DNA from: Sialis fuliginosa
Lineage: Eukaryota > Arthropoda > Insecta > Megaloptera > Sialidae
Assembly: GCA_961205875.1 (NCBI GenBank)
Contig: OY540810.1
Span: forward strand, 12,276,001-12,340,000
Direction of reading: 5' to 3'
DNA length: 64,000 nucleotides
Positions 63,401 to 64,000 of the stretch are shown in pieces. The position numbers and the translations under genes are program-made. Below the pieces are notes generated by a model. The model ran no database searches. It was not told where the DNA came from and saw only the letters and a program-made list of their open reading frames with translations. How positions within the stretch are numbered: the first letter of the stretch is position 1; each line of letters opens with the position of its first letter.

Positions 63401-63527
63401 ATGAGATCAGAGAAGCCTGGGAAAGAGTTGCCACCGTTCGCTTGAGCATCTTTCTCCAACGCGGCTACACATTGGTCCAAGTCCACGAATTCATTGTCAG
63501 GTTCTTGTTTGCATTCGACAAGCGTGC
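15579..63527 (-). CDS. mam: Mastermind, Notch transcriptional co-activator (partial; 7 exons seen)
   Basis: Mastermind docks onto the Notch intracellular domain-CSL complex in the nucleus and recruits p300/CBP to switch on Notch targets. Seven exons join in one frame (coding 63527-62945, 62362-62223, 62132-61879, 21295-20605, 19747-19463, 19407-19160, 15854-15579), giving about 825 residues and a natural stop. Numbered from the first visible residue: acidic cluster 41-78; [15 protein letters not shown] 161-175; Gly/Pro/Asn-rich 242-326; [11 protein letters not shown] at 327; an 18-Gln run 394-411; Met/Gly/Pro/Gln-rich middle; acidic, leucine-rich C-terminus. This layout and the C-terminal [11 protein letters not shown]...[10 protein letters not shown] motif fit insect mastermind. 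The N-terminal basic Notch/CSL-binding helix is absent, so at least one 5' exon lies to the right of the window. Every junction has GT donor and AG acceptor. One intron is 40,583 nt and full of transposons. Confidence 0.9.
15855..16955. other. 3' part of the last mastermind intron, nothing recognised
   Basis: AT-rich intronic DNA with no repeat family or reading frame of note. The whole intron runs 15855-19159. Confidence 0.5.
16956..18108. mobile_element. TIR element with nested Helitron (1.15 kb)
   Basis: The left end CATAGAGATAATATAACATA and the inverted right end CATAGAGATAATATAATATA both continue GAGAAAGT. The element was later split by the Helitron at 17214-17864, so its own length is about 0.5 kb. 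No coding region. Confidence 0.7.
17214..17864 (+). mobile_element. Non-autonomous Helitron (651 bp)
   Basis: Starts TCTATACATATGTATAATA after an A and ends GCGAAGCCGCGGGTATCAG-CTAG before a T. This is the Helitron rule: 5' TC, 3' CTRR, insertion between A and T. Body landmarks: CATCGCCCAGCCAAAACCCC, CTAGAAACTTGAAATTTC. No Rep/helicase frame. Confidence 0.75.
18124..18141 (+). repeat. Short AACCT (insect telomere-type) repeat
   Basis: Three and a half AACCT units. Interstitial and too short to mark a telomere. Confidence 0.5.
18535..18650 (+). repeat. CCCTGACTTTCC repeat, small block
   Basis: Three units of AATTCCCTGACTTTCC / GGCTTCCCTGACTTTCC ending AAGACACCCTGA. Same unit as the large array at 19782-20478. 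Confidence 0.75.
18655..18776 (-). repeat. Family L TIR element, right-end fragment
   Basis: Ends TTTATAATACCGGACATTAG after GAGAGTGCTTGCAAGCTAGT. Matches the right half of 32224-32555, including ATCACTGCTCTAAATTC and AGCTAATCCATAGATAC. Confidence 0.7.
18778..18890 (+). repeat. Family B, partial copy
   Basis: CCTTAGATTAGGAAAGACTA ... TTACCAAAATTTTACGGCGG-CCATCTTTTCT; matches the start of 13018-13275. Confidence 0.7.
18955..19142 (+). repeat. Family N copy beside a mastermind splice donor
   Basis: Shares TTTTATTTGCGAGATTTCGT, AGAAAATAGTGTAAATATAC, TATAGTGACCTTGAAACATA and AATATGTTGAAATTTTT with 22866-23072. It ends less than 20 bp from the splice donor of exon 19160-19407. Confidence 0.75.
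19160..19407 (-). CDS. mam: mastermind exon, 248 nt
   Basis: Acceptor TTTTTCGTAG|GTTTCAAT, donor AATCAG|GTAAGA. Encodes [21 protein letters not shown] through a Gly/Met-rich segment to [12 protein letters not shown], ending in phase 0. Confidence 0.88.
19463..19747 (-). CDS. mam: mastermind exon, 285 nt
   Basis: Acceptor ATATTTCACAG|CTCCTCC and donor CATCAAG|GTAAAC. Encodes [19 protein letters not shown] followed by Met/Gly/Pro-rich sequence, [17 protein letters not shown] and [14 protein letters not shown] 55-nt intron follows. Confidence 0.88.
19782..20478 (+). repeat. CCCTGACTTTCC minisatellite filling a mastermind intron
   Basis: Many degenerate units of AAATTCCCTGACTTTCCCTG, ACCACTTTAGGCTTCCCTGA and CCAGATTTTTTAGTAAATTC. 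They occupy about 0.7 of the 857-nt intron (19748-20604). On the mastermind-sense strand the units read GGAAAGTCAGGGAA. Repeats of this motif are widespread in arthropods, but the element class is unclear to me. Confidence 0.85.
20605..21295 (-). CDS. mam: mastermind exon, 691 nt (poly-Gln)
   Basis: Acceptor TTTTTTTGCAG|GTATCAGC, donor CCTACAG|GTAATT. Starts in phase 0 with [16 protein letters not shown], directly continuing ...HGIQ from the exon 40.6 kb upstream. Includes an 18-Gln run (21041-21094; 15 CAA, 3 CAG codons) flanked by Gln/Asn-rich sequence, then a Gly/Met/Pro repeat ([18 protein letters not shown]) and [11 protein letters not shown]-type sequence (here [16 protein letters not shown]). 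Reading-through into the following intron lengthens the open frame but the extra residues are not mastermind-like. Confidence 0.9.
21296..22299. other. Intronic AT-rich DNA with family M fragment
   Basis: 21900-22180 shares CTTGAATCGTCAGCTTT-ATTTGATACC, a GTAGCTAG-AG motif and GACAGACAGATAGACACA with 30300-30570 and 36700-37010. The remainder is featureless. Confidence 0.5.
22310..22400. other. Isolated GC/CpG-rich island
   Basis: About 90 bp with CCGCTCCGCCCCGGCGGCC, GGGGGCGCGG and CCGCCGCCGCGC, sharply different from the AT-rich surroundings. It lies about 1 kb upstream (mastermind sense) of the poly-Gln exon. No splice-bounded frame matching mastermind was seen. It could be a regulatory island or a fragment of a GC-rich element. 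Confidence 0.4.
22866..23072 (+). repeat. Family N copy with (AC)n
   Basis: Copy of 18955-19142 with an AC microsatellite at 22929-22950 in place of the ACATACACATACAT run. Confidence 0.75.
23073..23427. other. AT-rich intronic DNA, nothing recognised
   Basis: No family match or coding frame. Confidence 0.4.
23428..23785 (+). repeat. Lepidopteran-style AGTGCGAGTCG element (family H)
   Basis: Begins TTGTCAAGTGCGAGTCGAGC and ends with GAGGTAGGTACGGAACCCT. Relatives at 36246 and 54028-54595; a GCCAAGTGCG...GGGTTCC fragment is at 59636-59672. This type is common in moths and butterflies. Confidence 0.6.
24239..24532 (+). mobile_element. Family C MITE, intact ends (294 bp)
   Basis: The left end CCCAGTGATAGACACTTG is mirrored by the right end AAGTGTCCATCACTGGG. 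The interior matches copies at 6467, 27798 and 43278. The outer left flank GGTACTAGCATCAGTCTTGG is also shared, so the MITE may sit inside or belong to a larger unit. Confidence 0.75.
24619..25003. repeat. GAAGTCGGTTTTA-type repeat (family I)
   Basis: Contains CGACTTCCAAAAAGGAGGAC, CTCAATTCGGCTCTATA, ATTTTATCAGAATCTGACC, GTTTTTGAAGTCGGTGCCAA and CAGTCGGTTTTATTTTTTCC. A relative is at 44640-44950. Confidence 0.65.
25606..26147 (-). pseudogene. Mariner-type transposase remnant (broken)
   Basis: Two minus-strand pieces look like a Tc1/mariner transposase. The upstream piece (26147-25926) has [20 protein letters not shown] and [19 protein letters not shown], the catalytic-core region around the FSDEK aspartate. 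The downstream piece encodes EWPPSSPD[17 protein letters not shown], where a TGA replaces the usual Leu before NP of the third catalytic block. Internal stops and a frame break mean it cannot make active enzyme. Confidence 0.75.
26337..27109 (+). repeat. Family E element, full-length (~770 bp)
   Basis: Starts ATCGGTATGGAGAACCATAC followed by ATGACTTCCATGTTCTTT, and ends ACTTCCATTTCTTTC-AGAACATGGAAGT. The start contains a GTATGG/CCATAC stem and the end an ACTTCCAT/ATGGAAGT stem; ACTTCCATGTTCT recurs inverted between the two ends. Internal landmarks: TTCCAAGGCAACATGAATTA, CTGAGACAAACATTTTCCCC, GACACACGCACAGCCG. No coding region. Nested in the mariner-type element. Confidence 0.8.
27798..28055 (+). 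mobile_element. Family C MITE copy
   Basis: CCCAGTGTTGTACACTTG at the left and AAGTCTCCATCACTGGG at the right, with the shared outer flank GGTACTAGCACCAGTCTTAG just before it. Confidence 0.75.
28056..29530. other. Mixed intronic debris
   Basis: Holds 3' fragments of family A in minus orientation (28285-28395, 28690-28800, with GAAGATACG-GAAGCTTT and CCGTTTCAGGTCAAGACAAA). A decayed arm related to the 51615-52789 foldback (about 28810-29025: TTAATACTAAACC, CTGTTCAAGTTTGTTC) follows, then an 11-G run (29039-29049). No gene seen. Confidence 0.5.
29540..29775. repeat. Family O copy (inverse of 33635-33930)
   Basis: AAACATAATCGGTTATTTTTC, AGTTTCAAAATATCTGTCTTT, TATTATAATAATCAAATGGG and AGCCTACTAAGTTTGTGATA recur in reverse complement around 33645-33920. 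Confidence 0.6.
29776..30635. other. Intronic DNA: 17-C run and family M fragment
   Basis: A 17-base C run at 30026-30042 is followed by a short GC-richer stretch (30050-30190). A family M copy (30300-30570) contains an 11-C run (30402-30412). No gene seen. Confidence 0.5.
30636..31440 (-). repeat. Repeat family A, full-length
   Basis: The reverse complement runs AAACATCTGCCAAGTAATTG ... GCGAGGAAGCAAAA and is almost identical to 48465-49295. Both contain the four-unit TGACATTTAAAACG(T/C)CAAA tandem and the AACGGATAAATAAATTTAAA, TGATATTATTGAAACTTGG-type stretches (CCAAGTTTCAATAATATCGG on the copy's own strand). No coding region. Confidence 0.85.
31610..31905 (+). mobile_element. Degenerate Helitron copy (family K-like)
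   Basis: AACTACAGAACGGATTTTAT, CGGTTTTCACTAATAGATAG and the 3' signature TCCCCGGGTAACATCGGGTT-CAATGC. The terminal CTAG has decayed to CTTG. Confidence 0.55.
31906..32223. other. AT-rich intronic DNA, nothing recognised
   Basis: No family or frame noticed. Confidence 0.4.
32224..32555. mobile_element. Family L TIR element (332 bp)
   Basis: The left end TGTCCGGTATTATAAACGAG and the inverted right end TGTCCGGTATTATAAAGAAG continue through GCTATCAAA, a TTAGCTAGCAAGCACTTTCA type stretch and CAAATG(A/G)GG. TTA on both sides suggests a 3-bp target duplication. Related copies: 32640-32772, 38398-39399, 63574-63855, 18655-18776. Confidence 0.75.
32640..32772 (-). repeat. Family L fragment, inverse of 32224-32360
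   Basis: TTTACATACCACGCATGCGC, TTGTCAAACACTTCATAAAA and CTCATTTGAAAGTGCTAGCT mirror the left half of the neighbouring element, making a 0.55-kb inverted pair. Confidence 0.65.
33010..33229 (+). mobile_element. Short Helitron copy
   Basis: TACTGAACGGATTTTATTCC and TTTTCACTAATGGAGAG, ending CCCGTGTAACACCGGGTCTA-ATGTGCTAG before T (CTAG 33226-33229). The 3' hairpin (CCCGTGTAACACCGGG) is clear. Confidence 0.6.
33602..33988. mobile_element. Tc1/mariner-type MITE (387 bp)
   Basis: TA-flanked ends CAGTCACCTGCATTAATGGT and (inverted) CAGTCGCCTGCAGAACTCGC. CAGTCGCC termini are typical of lepidopteran MITEs. The interior contains the family O block (inverse of 29540-29775). Confidence 0.65.
34054..34262. 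mobile_element. hAT MITE (209 bp), CAGGGCCGTAACT ends
   Basis: Inverted ends CAGGGCCGTAACTACCACC and CAGGGCCGTAACTGGAGGCC. Flanking octamers AATAACAG and AATTACAG agree at 7 of 8 bases (target duplication). Same family as 37280-37458 and 40604-41451. Confidence 0.8.
34297..34810 (+). repeat. Repeat family A, 5' and middle part
   Basis: AAACATCTGCCAAATAAATG to GGACCGTCCTCAACC; follows 48465-49030 closely but with more substitutions. Confidence 0.75.
34980..35220 (-). repeat. Repeat family A, inverted middle fragment
   Basis: Runs TTTGAGGATGGTTCCATT to TTACGAAGATTTATCC, the inverse of the middle of the adjacent copy (34297-34810). The two together could fold back. Confidence 0.65.
35221..35440. 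other. AT-rich intronic DNA, nothing recognised
   Basis: No match noticed. Confidence 0.35.
35441..35769 (-). mobile_element. Helitron family K, minus-strand copy
   Basis: The reverse complement begins TCTCTATATATAAACATTAA, then TTCGTTTGTATGAGGCTTAT and AGACTCGGGAATTACTGAAC, and passes TCAAGTCGTGTTTTGTTTCC. Matches 50906-51165. The 3' end is not resolved. Confidence 0.65.
35770..36245. other. Intronic DNA, nothing recognised
   Basis: Slightly less AT-rich around 35900-36100, but no family or frame noticed. Confidence 0.35.
36246..37015. repeat. Family H start, small hAT-like element, family M copy
   Basis: 36246-36320 repeats TTTGTCAAGTGCGAGTCGAG. 36342-36495 has ends CAGTGATCTCCAAAC and CCACTG of hAT type. 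36700-37010 is a family M copy (GACAGACAGACAGACGGACG near its end). Confidence 0.5.
37085..37273 (-). mobile_element. Helitron remnant, minus orientation
   Basis: Plus strand reads CCCGCGACTTCGTA ... CAAAGTAGCCTATGTTC, GGATGCAAGCTATCTCCCTG, AAATTTCATCAAGATCGGTA, ending TTATAATATTAGTAGA. In reverse this is a Helitron 5' end (TC-TACTAATATTATAAAAGCG). Very common sequence in Lepidoptera. Confidence 0.6.
37280..37458. mobile_element. hAT MITE, truncated copy
   Basis: Right end TCTAGTTACGGCCCTG and interior GCCCCGTGGCCCCCGAGTAT match the 40604-41451 element. The left terminus was lost at the junction with the Helitron remnant. Confidence 0.65.
37480..37650 (-). repeat. Fragment related to the 45359-46249 Helitron
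   Basis: The reverse complement of TTCCGACTTGATTTACTATT, GTCACTGCTTTTCTTTGTTA and AAATCGGATAAGTGGTTCTC (all here) is found at 45430-45600. Confidence 0.6.
37720..38030. other. Less AT-rich, apparently unique block
   Basis: Contains a 12-G run (37832-37843), several AGGGAG/AGGG tracts and a TG microsatellite (about 38005-38023). No match elsewhere in the window. The open frame on the minus strand (37719-37967) is low-complexity and not called. Possible regulatory or single-copy sequence. Confidence 0.35.
38031..38397. other. AT-rich intronic DNA, nothing recognised
   Basis: No match noticed. Confidence 0.35.
38398..39399. mobile_element. Family L TIR element, long copy (1.0 kb)
   Basis: Left TGTTCGGTATTACAGAGTAG and inverted right TGTCCGGTATTACAGCCTAG extend for over 100 bp through GCTTGCAAACACTTTCAAG / GTTTGCAAGCACATTCAAAC, GGTATCAAAC, GTTTTTGACA and TAGTTGCATG. 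The interior is unrelated AT-rich DNA. No transposase. Confidence 0.7.
39619..39743. mobile_element. hAT-like MITE with poly-C (125 bp)
   Basis: Ends CAGTGGCAGGGG and CAGTGGCGTTACC (inverted); flanking octamers ATTAAAAA and ATTAGAAA agree at 7 of 8. Same layout as 6742-6848. Confidence 0.65.
39744..40603. other. AT-rich intronic DNA, nothing recognised
   Basis: No family, frame or tandem repeat noticed. Confidence 0.4.
40604..41451. mobile_element. hAT non-autonomous element (848 bp) with perfect 8-bp target duplication
   Basis: AAAATAAT at 40596-40603 and again at 41452-41459. Inverted ends start CAGGGCCGTAACTACCACCG and CAGGGCCGTAACTAGAGGCT and continue through GGGGCCCC-rich subterminal sequence. 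No transposase frame. Confidence 0.88.
41475..41597. repeat. Helitron-type fragment
   Basis: ATACAAAGTAGCCGATGTCC, TCCTCAGGATGCAAGTTATT, AAATTTCATCAACATCGGTT, then AACAGACAGACAGATATGC; same sequence type as 37085-37273 and 49482-49693. Confidence 0.6.
41716..42200 (+). repeat. Repeat block J copy
   Basis: Matches the interior of the piggyBac-like element (7550-8020): ATTTTGCGCGCTAGTG, CTCGACACTCAGAGCTGC, TACAAATCAAAACATTTAAC, CGTATTCACGCCAATTCTCG. Confidence 0.6.
42212..42648. repeat. Foldback (arms ~110 bp) with tandem tRNA-like motifs in the loop
   Basis: The left arm (to about 42325) has GGAAGCCAAC, AATTGATTACCTCT, ACAATTCAATTCTTTAGTAT and AAGACCAAAAAGAAAA. The right arm (42532-42643) is its reverse complement. 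The loop contains two direct tRNA 3'-half-like segments on the minus strand (see 42452-42536). Confidence 0.7.
42452..42536 (-). repeat. Two tRNA-like (SINE-type) half-motifs
   Basis: On the minus strand both read CTTGTAAACTAAG-G, then a short V-region, then GAGTTCAAATCCCAAT or AAGTTCGAATCCCAAT. These resemble the anticodon stem-loop and T-arm (B box GTTCGAATCC) of a tRNA such as tRNA-Thr. There is no 5' half, so these are not tRNA genes. Confidence 0.5.
42649..43277. other. AT-rich intronic DNA with isolated family C flank
   Basis: 43117-43136 repeats the GTACTGGCACCAGTCTTAG flank seen beside family C MITEs. Otherwise nothing recognised. Confidence 0.4.
43278..43570 (-). mobile_element. Family C MITE, minus-strand copy
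   Basis: Plus-strand left end CCCAATGATGGATACTTG and right end GAGTCCAACACTGGAG; the interior is the reverse complement of 24239-24532 (CAAATATCAACAAATATTTC). Confidence 0.75.
43571..44009. other. Intronic DNA, nothing recognised
   Basis: No family or convincing frame. Confidence 0.4.
44010..44215 (+). mobile_element. Short Helitron copy (family K-like)
   Basis: TACTGAACGGATTTTATTTC, GGTTTTCACTTATGGATAG and the 3' signature ACCCGGGTAAAACCGGGTTC-AATGCG. Terminal CTAG lost. Confidence 0.5.
44640..44950. repeat. GAAGTCGGTTTTA-type repeat (family I)
   Basis: ACGACTTCAAAAAAGCAGGA, GGTTCTCAATTTGGCTGTAC, TTTATCAGAATCTG, AAACCGACTTCAAAAACTG; relative of 24619-25003. Confidence 0.65.
45359..46249 (+). 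mobile_element. Non-autonomous Helitron (~0.9 kb)
   Basis: Starts TCCTTAATATATATAAAGCT after A and ends CGCGAGCGAAGCCGCGTGGG-CCCAGCTAG before T. A GTCT microsatellite (about 45385-45423) is near the 5' end. The 5' boundary is ambiguous by 7 bp because TCCTTAA is duplicated. Confidence 0.65.
46282..46400. mobile_element. Tc1/mariner-type MITE (119 bp)
   Basis: TA on both sides (46280-46281, 46401-46402). Inverted ends CAGTAATCCCTTCAATTACG and CAGTAATCCCTCGAATTACG. A related end is visible near 42690 (AATCCGCGTAAATGGAAGGG). Confidence 0.8.
46403..47000. other. AT-rich intronic DNA, nothing recognised
   Basis: An open frame at 46761-47036 runs into the next element and has no domain; not called. 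Confidence 0.35.
47001..47809. mobile_element. Long foldback element (809 bp; arms ~370 bp)
   Basis: TA-flanked. Nearly the entire element is an inverted repeat. ATGAAAGGAACAAATTCGTT, GGACCCGTCGATTAGTATTT, TTGCGGATTTTTTGACATAA, CAGTGGTTTTCGGAATAATG and GTTTGAAAATTGACATTTTG occur on the left and inverted on the right. The loop (about 47370-47440) is an A/G-rich polypurine run. No coding region. Confidence 0.85.
47812..48464. other. Intronic DNA with GGTTCGGGTTC mini-repeats
   Basis: GGTTCGGGTTCGGGTTCA (48223-48240) and GGTTCAAGTTCGGGTTCAAG (48261-48280); a similar GGTTCAGGTTCAGG is at 49458-49471, on the other side of the family A insertion. Otherwise AT-rich. Confidence 0.45.
48465..49295 (+). 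repeat. Repeat family A, full-length reference copy (~830 bp)
   Basis: Runs AAACATCTGCCAAGTAAATG ... TATTGCGAGGAAGCAAAA. Internal marks: a four-unit tandem of TGACATTTAAAACG(T/C)CAAA (about 48680-48755), TGTGTCGTTCTTGAGATATC, TATCGGTTCAGTGGTTCATG, a GGAC/GACA microsatellite (49101-49161) and AACGATCACATAGCTTCTCG. No obvious terminal inverted repeats and no coding region; the class is unresolved (possibly a LINE-derived or other non-autonomous family). Confidence 0.85.
49482..49693. mobile_element. Helitron-like unit with inverted 19-bp ends
   Basis: TAATATTATAAATGCGAAA (49483-49501) is perfectly inverted at 49675-49693. Between them is the GGATGCAAGCTATCTTCCTG / ATCACCAAGATCGGTTCAGC sequence found with Helitrons here. 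Two oppositely oriented Helitron 5' ends in one short unit is atypical. Confidence 0.65.
49694..50905. other. AT-rich intronic DNA with a family L scrap
   Basis: 49765-49865 repeats GCTAACTTGCAAGCACTTTC of family L. The rest has no recognised feature. Confidence 0.4.
50906..51599 (+). mobile_element. Non-autonomous Helitron, family K (694 bp)
   Basis: Starts TCTCTATATATAATTAATGT after A and ends CCCCGGGTAACATCGGGTCC-AATGCGCTAG before T (51600). A near-perfect 185-bp palindrome (51167-51351) has inserted into it. Confidence 0.75.
51167..51351. mobile_element. Near-perfect 185-bp palindrome (foldback MITE)
   Basis: Ends TTTGTAAGCAGTATACT and, inverted, the same. The arms continue TAAGAA(T/C)CCCTTTTATCAT, CAGCCTTC(C/A)AAATCTTGC and GCGCGTTAGCAGCGCGTT to the centre near 51259. 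It would extrude as a long hairpin. Confidence 0.85.
51615..52789. mobile_element. Long foldback, Tc1/mariner-like target (1175 bp; arms ~0.5 kb)
   Basis: TA-flanked ends CAGAGTGATTCAGTGCTGTC and (inverted) CAGGATGATTCAGCACTGTC. The arms mirror through GTGTCCGGAAATTTTTC, TTTAGTATTAATAAGTGTTA, TCATTTATCATAGGATAAAC and GCATGCAGAATTTTACTTAA to about 52120 and 52290. No transposase. A decayed relative is at about 28810-29025. Confidence 0.85.
52790..54027. other. Intronic DNA; two long C runs
   Basis: C runs at 53470-53484 (15) and 53597-53610 (14), each preceded by an ATGATATTA- or ATGTTATC-type sequence and followed by a TTGTTAGTTCAGTTTTT / CGTCTGTTCAGTTTTTTT motif. This suggests two copies of one repeat. 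Small open frames at 52959-53282 are not supported. Confidence 0.45.
54028..54595 (+). repeat. Family H element, longest copy (~570 bp)
   Basis: Left TATTGTCAATTGTAAGTCGA, then AGGGTTTTGTACCTCAAAAT, GTCCGTCTGTCTGTCCGTCA; right GTATGGAACACTCACGGTGC followed by GAGTTCTACTCGCACTTGCC. The ends are weakly inverted (AGTGCGAGT). Style typical of Lepidoptera. Confidence 0.65.
54596..55202. other. AT-rich intronic DNA, nothing recognised
   Basis: No family or frame noticed. Confidence 0.4.
55203..55441 (+). repeat. Repeat family A, internally deleted
   Basis: 5' end AAACATCTGCCAAGTAAATG joined after TTTTTTGACAATTTCAATC directly to the 3' end GATATTGCGAAGAAGCAAAA. About 0.6 kb of the interior is missing. 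Confidence 0.75.
55508..56250 (+). repeat. Family E copy
   Basis: ATCAGTATGGAGAACCATAC to CAGAACATGGAAGTA; all internal landmarks of 26337-27109 present, with small deletions. Confidence 0.8.
56251..56524. other. Unique spacer, no recognised gene
   Basis: A 63-codon open frame (56318-56509) resembles nothing I know and lies between two repeat copies; not called. Confidence 0.35.
56525..57411 (+). repeat. Family E copy interrupted by a hAT MITE
   Basis: ATCGGTATGGAGAACTATAA to AGAACATGGAAGTA. It belongs to a subfamily with a TGAAAAATTT(C/T)(A/G)ATGG segment shared with 60503. Split by the MITE at 57067-57303. Confidence 0.8.
57067..57303. mobile_element. hAT MITE (237 bp) with perfect 8-bp target duplication
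   Basis: CACACATC at 57059-57066 and 57304-57311. Inverted ends CAGTGGCGTAGCAAGC and CAGTGGCGTAGCGAGG, with GGCGCCCGGGG motifs inside both halves. Inserted in family E. Confidence 0.9.
57412..58120. other. AT-rich intronic DNA, nothing recognised
   Basis: No family match noticed. Confidence 0.4.
58121..58490. mobile_element. piggyBac-like MITE (370 bp)
   Basis: TTAA at 58117-58120 and 58491-58494. Inverted ends CCCTTTGGACGCGAAAATTG and CCTTTGGACGCGACCACTT. The open frame 58020-58292 runs across its left boundary and is therefore not a gene. Confidence 0.75.
58592..59105 (+). repeat. Repeat family A, internally shortened
   Basis: AAACGCCTGCCAAGGAAATG to TATTGCGAGGAAACAAAA. The middle between GTCTAAATT and ACACAATTTTAATAATTTTG is deleted. 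Confidence 0.75.
59106..59985. other. Intronic DNA with apparently unique block 59200-59480
   Basis: 59200-59480 is less AT-rich, with GAGAGAGAGAGACAGACA, GTGTGTGCGTGTGTGTTTG and CCTGTCTCTGTCACG and no match elsewhere in the window. A 91-codon minus-strand frame here has no domain. 59636-59672 has a family H-like GCCAAGTGCG...GGGTTCC fragment. Confidence 0.4.
59990..60236 (+). repeat. Repeat family A, 3' part
   Basis: CAAGTTTCATTAATATCGGT, ATTCATGAGTTATGCGTATG to GATATTGCGAGGAAGCAAAA. Confidence 0.75.
60503..60653 (+). repeat. Family E copy E1, left part
   Basis: ATTGGTATGGAGAACCATAC to TTTTCTAATGTCCTAATGTA, then interrupted by a second family E copy. Continues at about 61434. Confidence 0.8.
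60654..61430 (+). repeat. Family E copy E2, inserted into E1
   Basis: TATCGGTATGGAGAACCATA to AGAACATGGAAGTA; full-length. The flanks are TGTAAAA on the left and AAAACAATACACATCCG on the right, which rejoin into an E-type sequence (compare TGTCAAAAACATAATACACA at 26525). Confidence 0.85.
61434..61757 (+). repeat. Family E copy E1, right part (truncated)
   Basis: ACAATACACATCCGTAGAAT to AAAATAATTCAGATC; the terminal quarter is missing and is replaced by family F. Confidence 0.8.
61756..61852 (+). repeat. Repeat family F copy
   Basis: TCTACTCACGCATATGCACA ... GTTTCAC, as at 2078-2196. It ends within 30 bp of the splice donor of mastermind exon 61879-62132. Confidence 0.75.
61879..62132 (-). 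CDS. mam: mastermind exon, 254 nt (Gly/Pro-rich)
   Basis: Acceptor GGTACAG|GTGGTAACC and a perfect donor CAA|GTAAGT. Encodes [20 protein letters not shown], a Gly/Pro-rich stretch around [16 protein letters not shown], and finally [19 protein letters not shown], ending between codons. The high GC content stands out from the surrounding introns. Confidence 0.9.
62223..62362 (-). CDS. mam: mastermind exon, 140 nt
   Basis: Acceptor TTCTTTAG|ATCTCC and donor CCAAAAG|GTGAGT. Joined to the previous exon it reads [19 protein letters not shown], then a Gln/Asn/Phe-rich stretch through [11 protein letters not shown] to NNQPK-G. The frame fits exactly on both sides (46 whole codons plus split codons). 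Confidence 0.88.
62363..62944. other. mastermind intron, 582 nt
   Basis: AT-rich, no repeat family recognised. The next intron (62133-62222) is only 90 nt. Confidence 0.7.
62945..63527 (-). CDS. mam: mastermind exon (first visible): acidic region
   Basis: The acceptor TTTATTTCCAG|GC and donor CTCAAG|GTTTGT bound 583 coding bases. The frame enters with one base supplied upstream and leaves with two bases of an Arg codon. Encoded residues 1-194 start (G)[13 protein letters not shown] and include the acidic SDLIGDD...[10 protein letters not shown]...DFDFDD cluster (41-78), a plausible p300/CBP-contacting activation segment. They also include the conserved [15 protein letters not shown] stretch. 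Reading continues without a stop past both splice sites for short distances, so boundaries rest on the splice signals and on frame continuity. Confidence 0.88.
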
Positions 63528-63573
63528 CTGGAAATAAACCGATTACACAGGTCAACATCATTTTTTTTACTTG

Positions 63574-63855
63574 TGTCCGGTATTACAGCCTAGTTATTAA
63601 AATTAGCTAGATTGTATTGGGTATCAAACTTATATGATAGTTCTTTGAGTTTTTCACAGATTATTATATGCGCAGTAAGTTGATTTTTACTGTTTTTACT
63701 TAAGGTTAGTAAATATACTTTACATATCTTTGTTTTTACTTTCTATGCATGCTATCTGTCAAAAACTAAAAGAGAACTATCGTATAAGTTTGATACCTCG
63801 TTTGACATTGCTTGCAAGCGATTCAATTTCGTTAGTTAGGCTGCAATATCGGACG
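63574..63855. mobile_element. Family L TIR element in the upstream mastermind intron (282 bp)
   Basis: Left TGTCCGGTATTACAGCCTAG and inverted right CGTCCGATATTGCAGCCTAA. The arms share GGTATCAAACTTATA-GATAGTTCT and the GCATGC/TGCGCA stretches. It lies about 45 bp from the acceptor of exon 62945-63527. Confidence 0.75.
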
Positions 63856-64000
63856 TGCTGAAACCAAATATATTGCCCAAATTGCTTCATCACGTCATGT
63901 TTATGAAATAACCTAACCTAAAAGTGCAAAAAATTATTTTGTCAAAGTTTAAGAATTTATTACAAAGTAGTTAATTTTTTATCAAGTTTTCATTTACGGG

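Noticed and set aside
63528-63561. Upstream ATG (MMLTCVIGLFP) as a start for the first visible mastermind exon
   Set aside because: These bases are the pyrimidine-rich tail and AG of a splice acceptor; mastermind needs an N-terminal Notch/CSL-binding helix that is not here, so the exon is internal.

Overview
This is animal nuclear DNA: very AT-rich, with genes split by GT-AG introns and the space between exons packed with transposon debris. It is almost certainly an insect. Several repeats have the style I associate with Lepidoptera: AGTGCGAGTCG / GGGTTCCGTACC elements, GAAGTCGGTTTTA elements, Helitrons ending AAGCCGCGGGT...CTAGT, and Helitron ends with TAATATTATAAATGCGAAA plus 'AAATTTCATCAAGATCGGT'. 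I therefore favour a moth or butterfly, with moderate confidence; a repeat-library search would settle it.

Only two protein-coding genes are supported, both on the minus strand. (1) At the left edge (228-878) is a complete, intronless syndecan, a transmembrane heparan-sulfate proteoglycan core protein. It has a signal peptide, Ser-Gly glycosaminoglycan sites, one membrane helix and a PDZ-type tail that reads EFFA rather than the usual EFYA. (2) From 63527 down to 15579 lies the 3' part of the Notch co-activator mastermind. Seven coding exons join in one frame into about 825 residues ending at a natural stop. The first exon(s), encoding the N-terminal basic helix that binds Notch/CSL, lie beyond the right edge. 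The exons form two islands (63.5-61.9 kb and 21.3-15.6 kb) separated by one 40.6-kb intron. The other introns are 55 nt to 3.3 kb.

Region by region: 0.2-0.9 kb syndecan; 0.9-15.5 kb intergenic DNA holding a hAT element, a piggyBac-like element, two foldbacks, a 190-bp tandem repeat and a striking AAGTACTT minisatellite just beyond the mastermind 3' end; 15.6-21.3 kb the C-terminal mastermind exons, with one intron mostly filled by a CCCTGACTTTCC minisatellite and another holding a Helitron nested inside a terminal-inverted-repeat element; 21.3-61.9 kb the giant intron, a layered graveyard of hAT, Tc1/mariner, piggyBac-like, Helitron and unclassified interspersed families, with several long foldbacks; 61.9-63.5 kb the upstream mastermind exons; 63.6-63.9 kb a further TIR element in the next intron.

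I see no operon, CRISPR, tRNA or rRNA gene, and no intact transposase. The one recognisable transposase is a mariner-type remnant interrupted by stops. The most interesting material is structural: long inverted repeats inside a transcribed intron, nested insertions that define element boundaries, the AAGTACTT array, and the single-exon syndecan.
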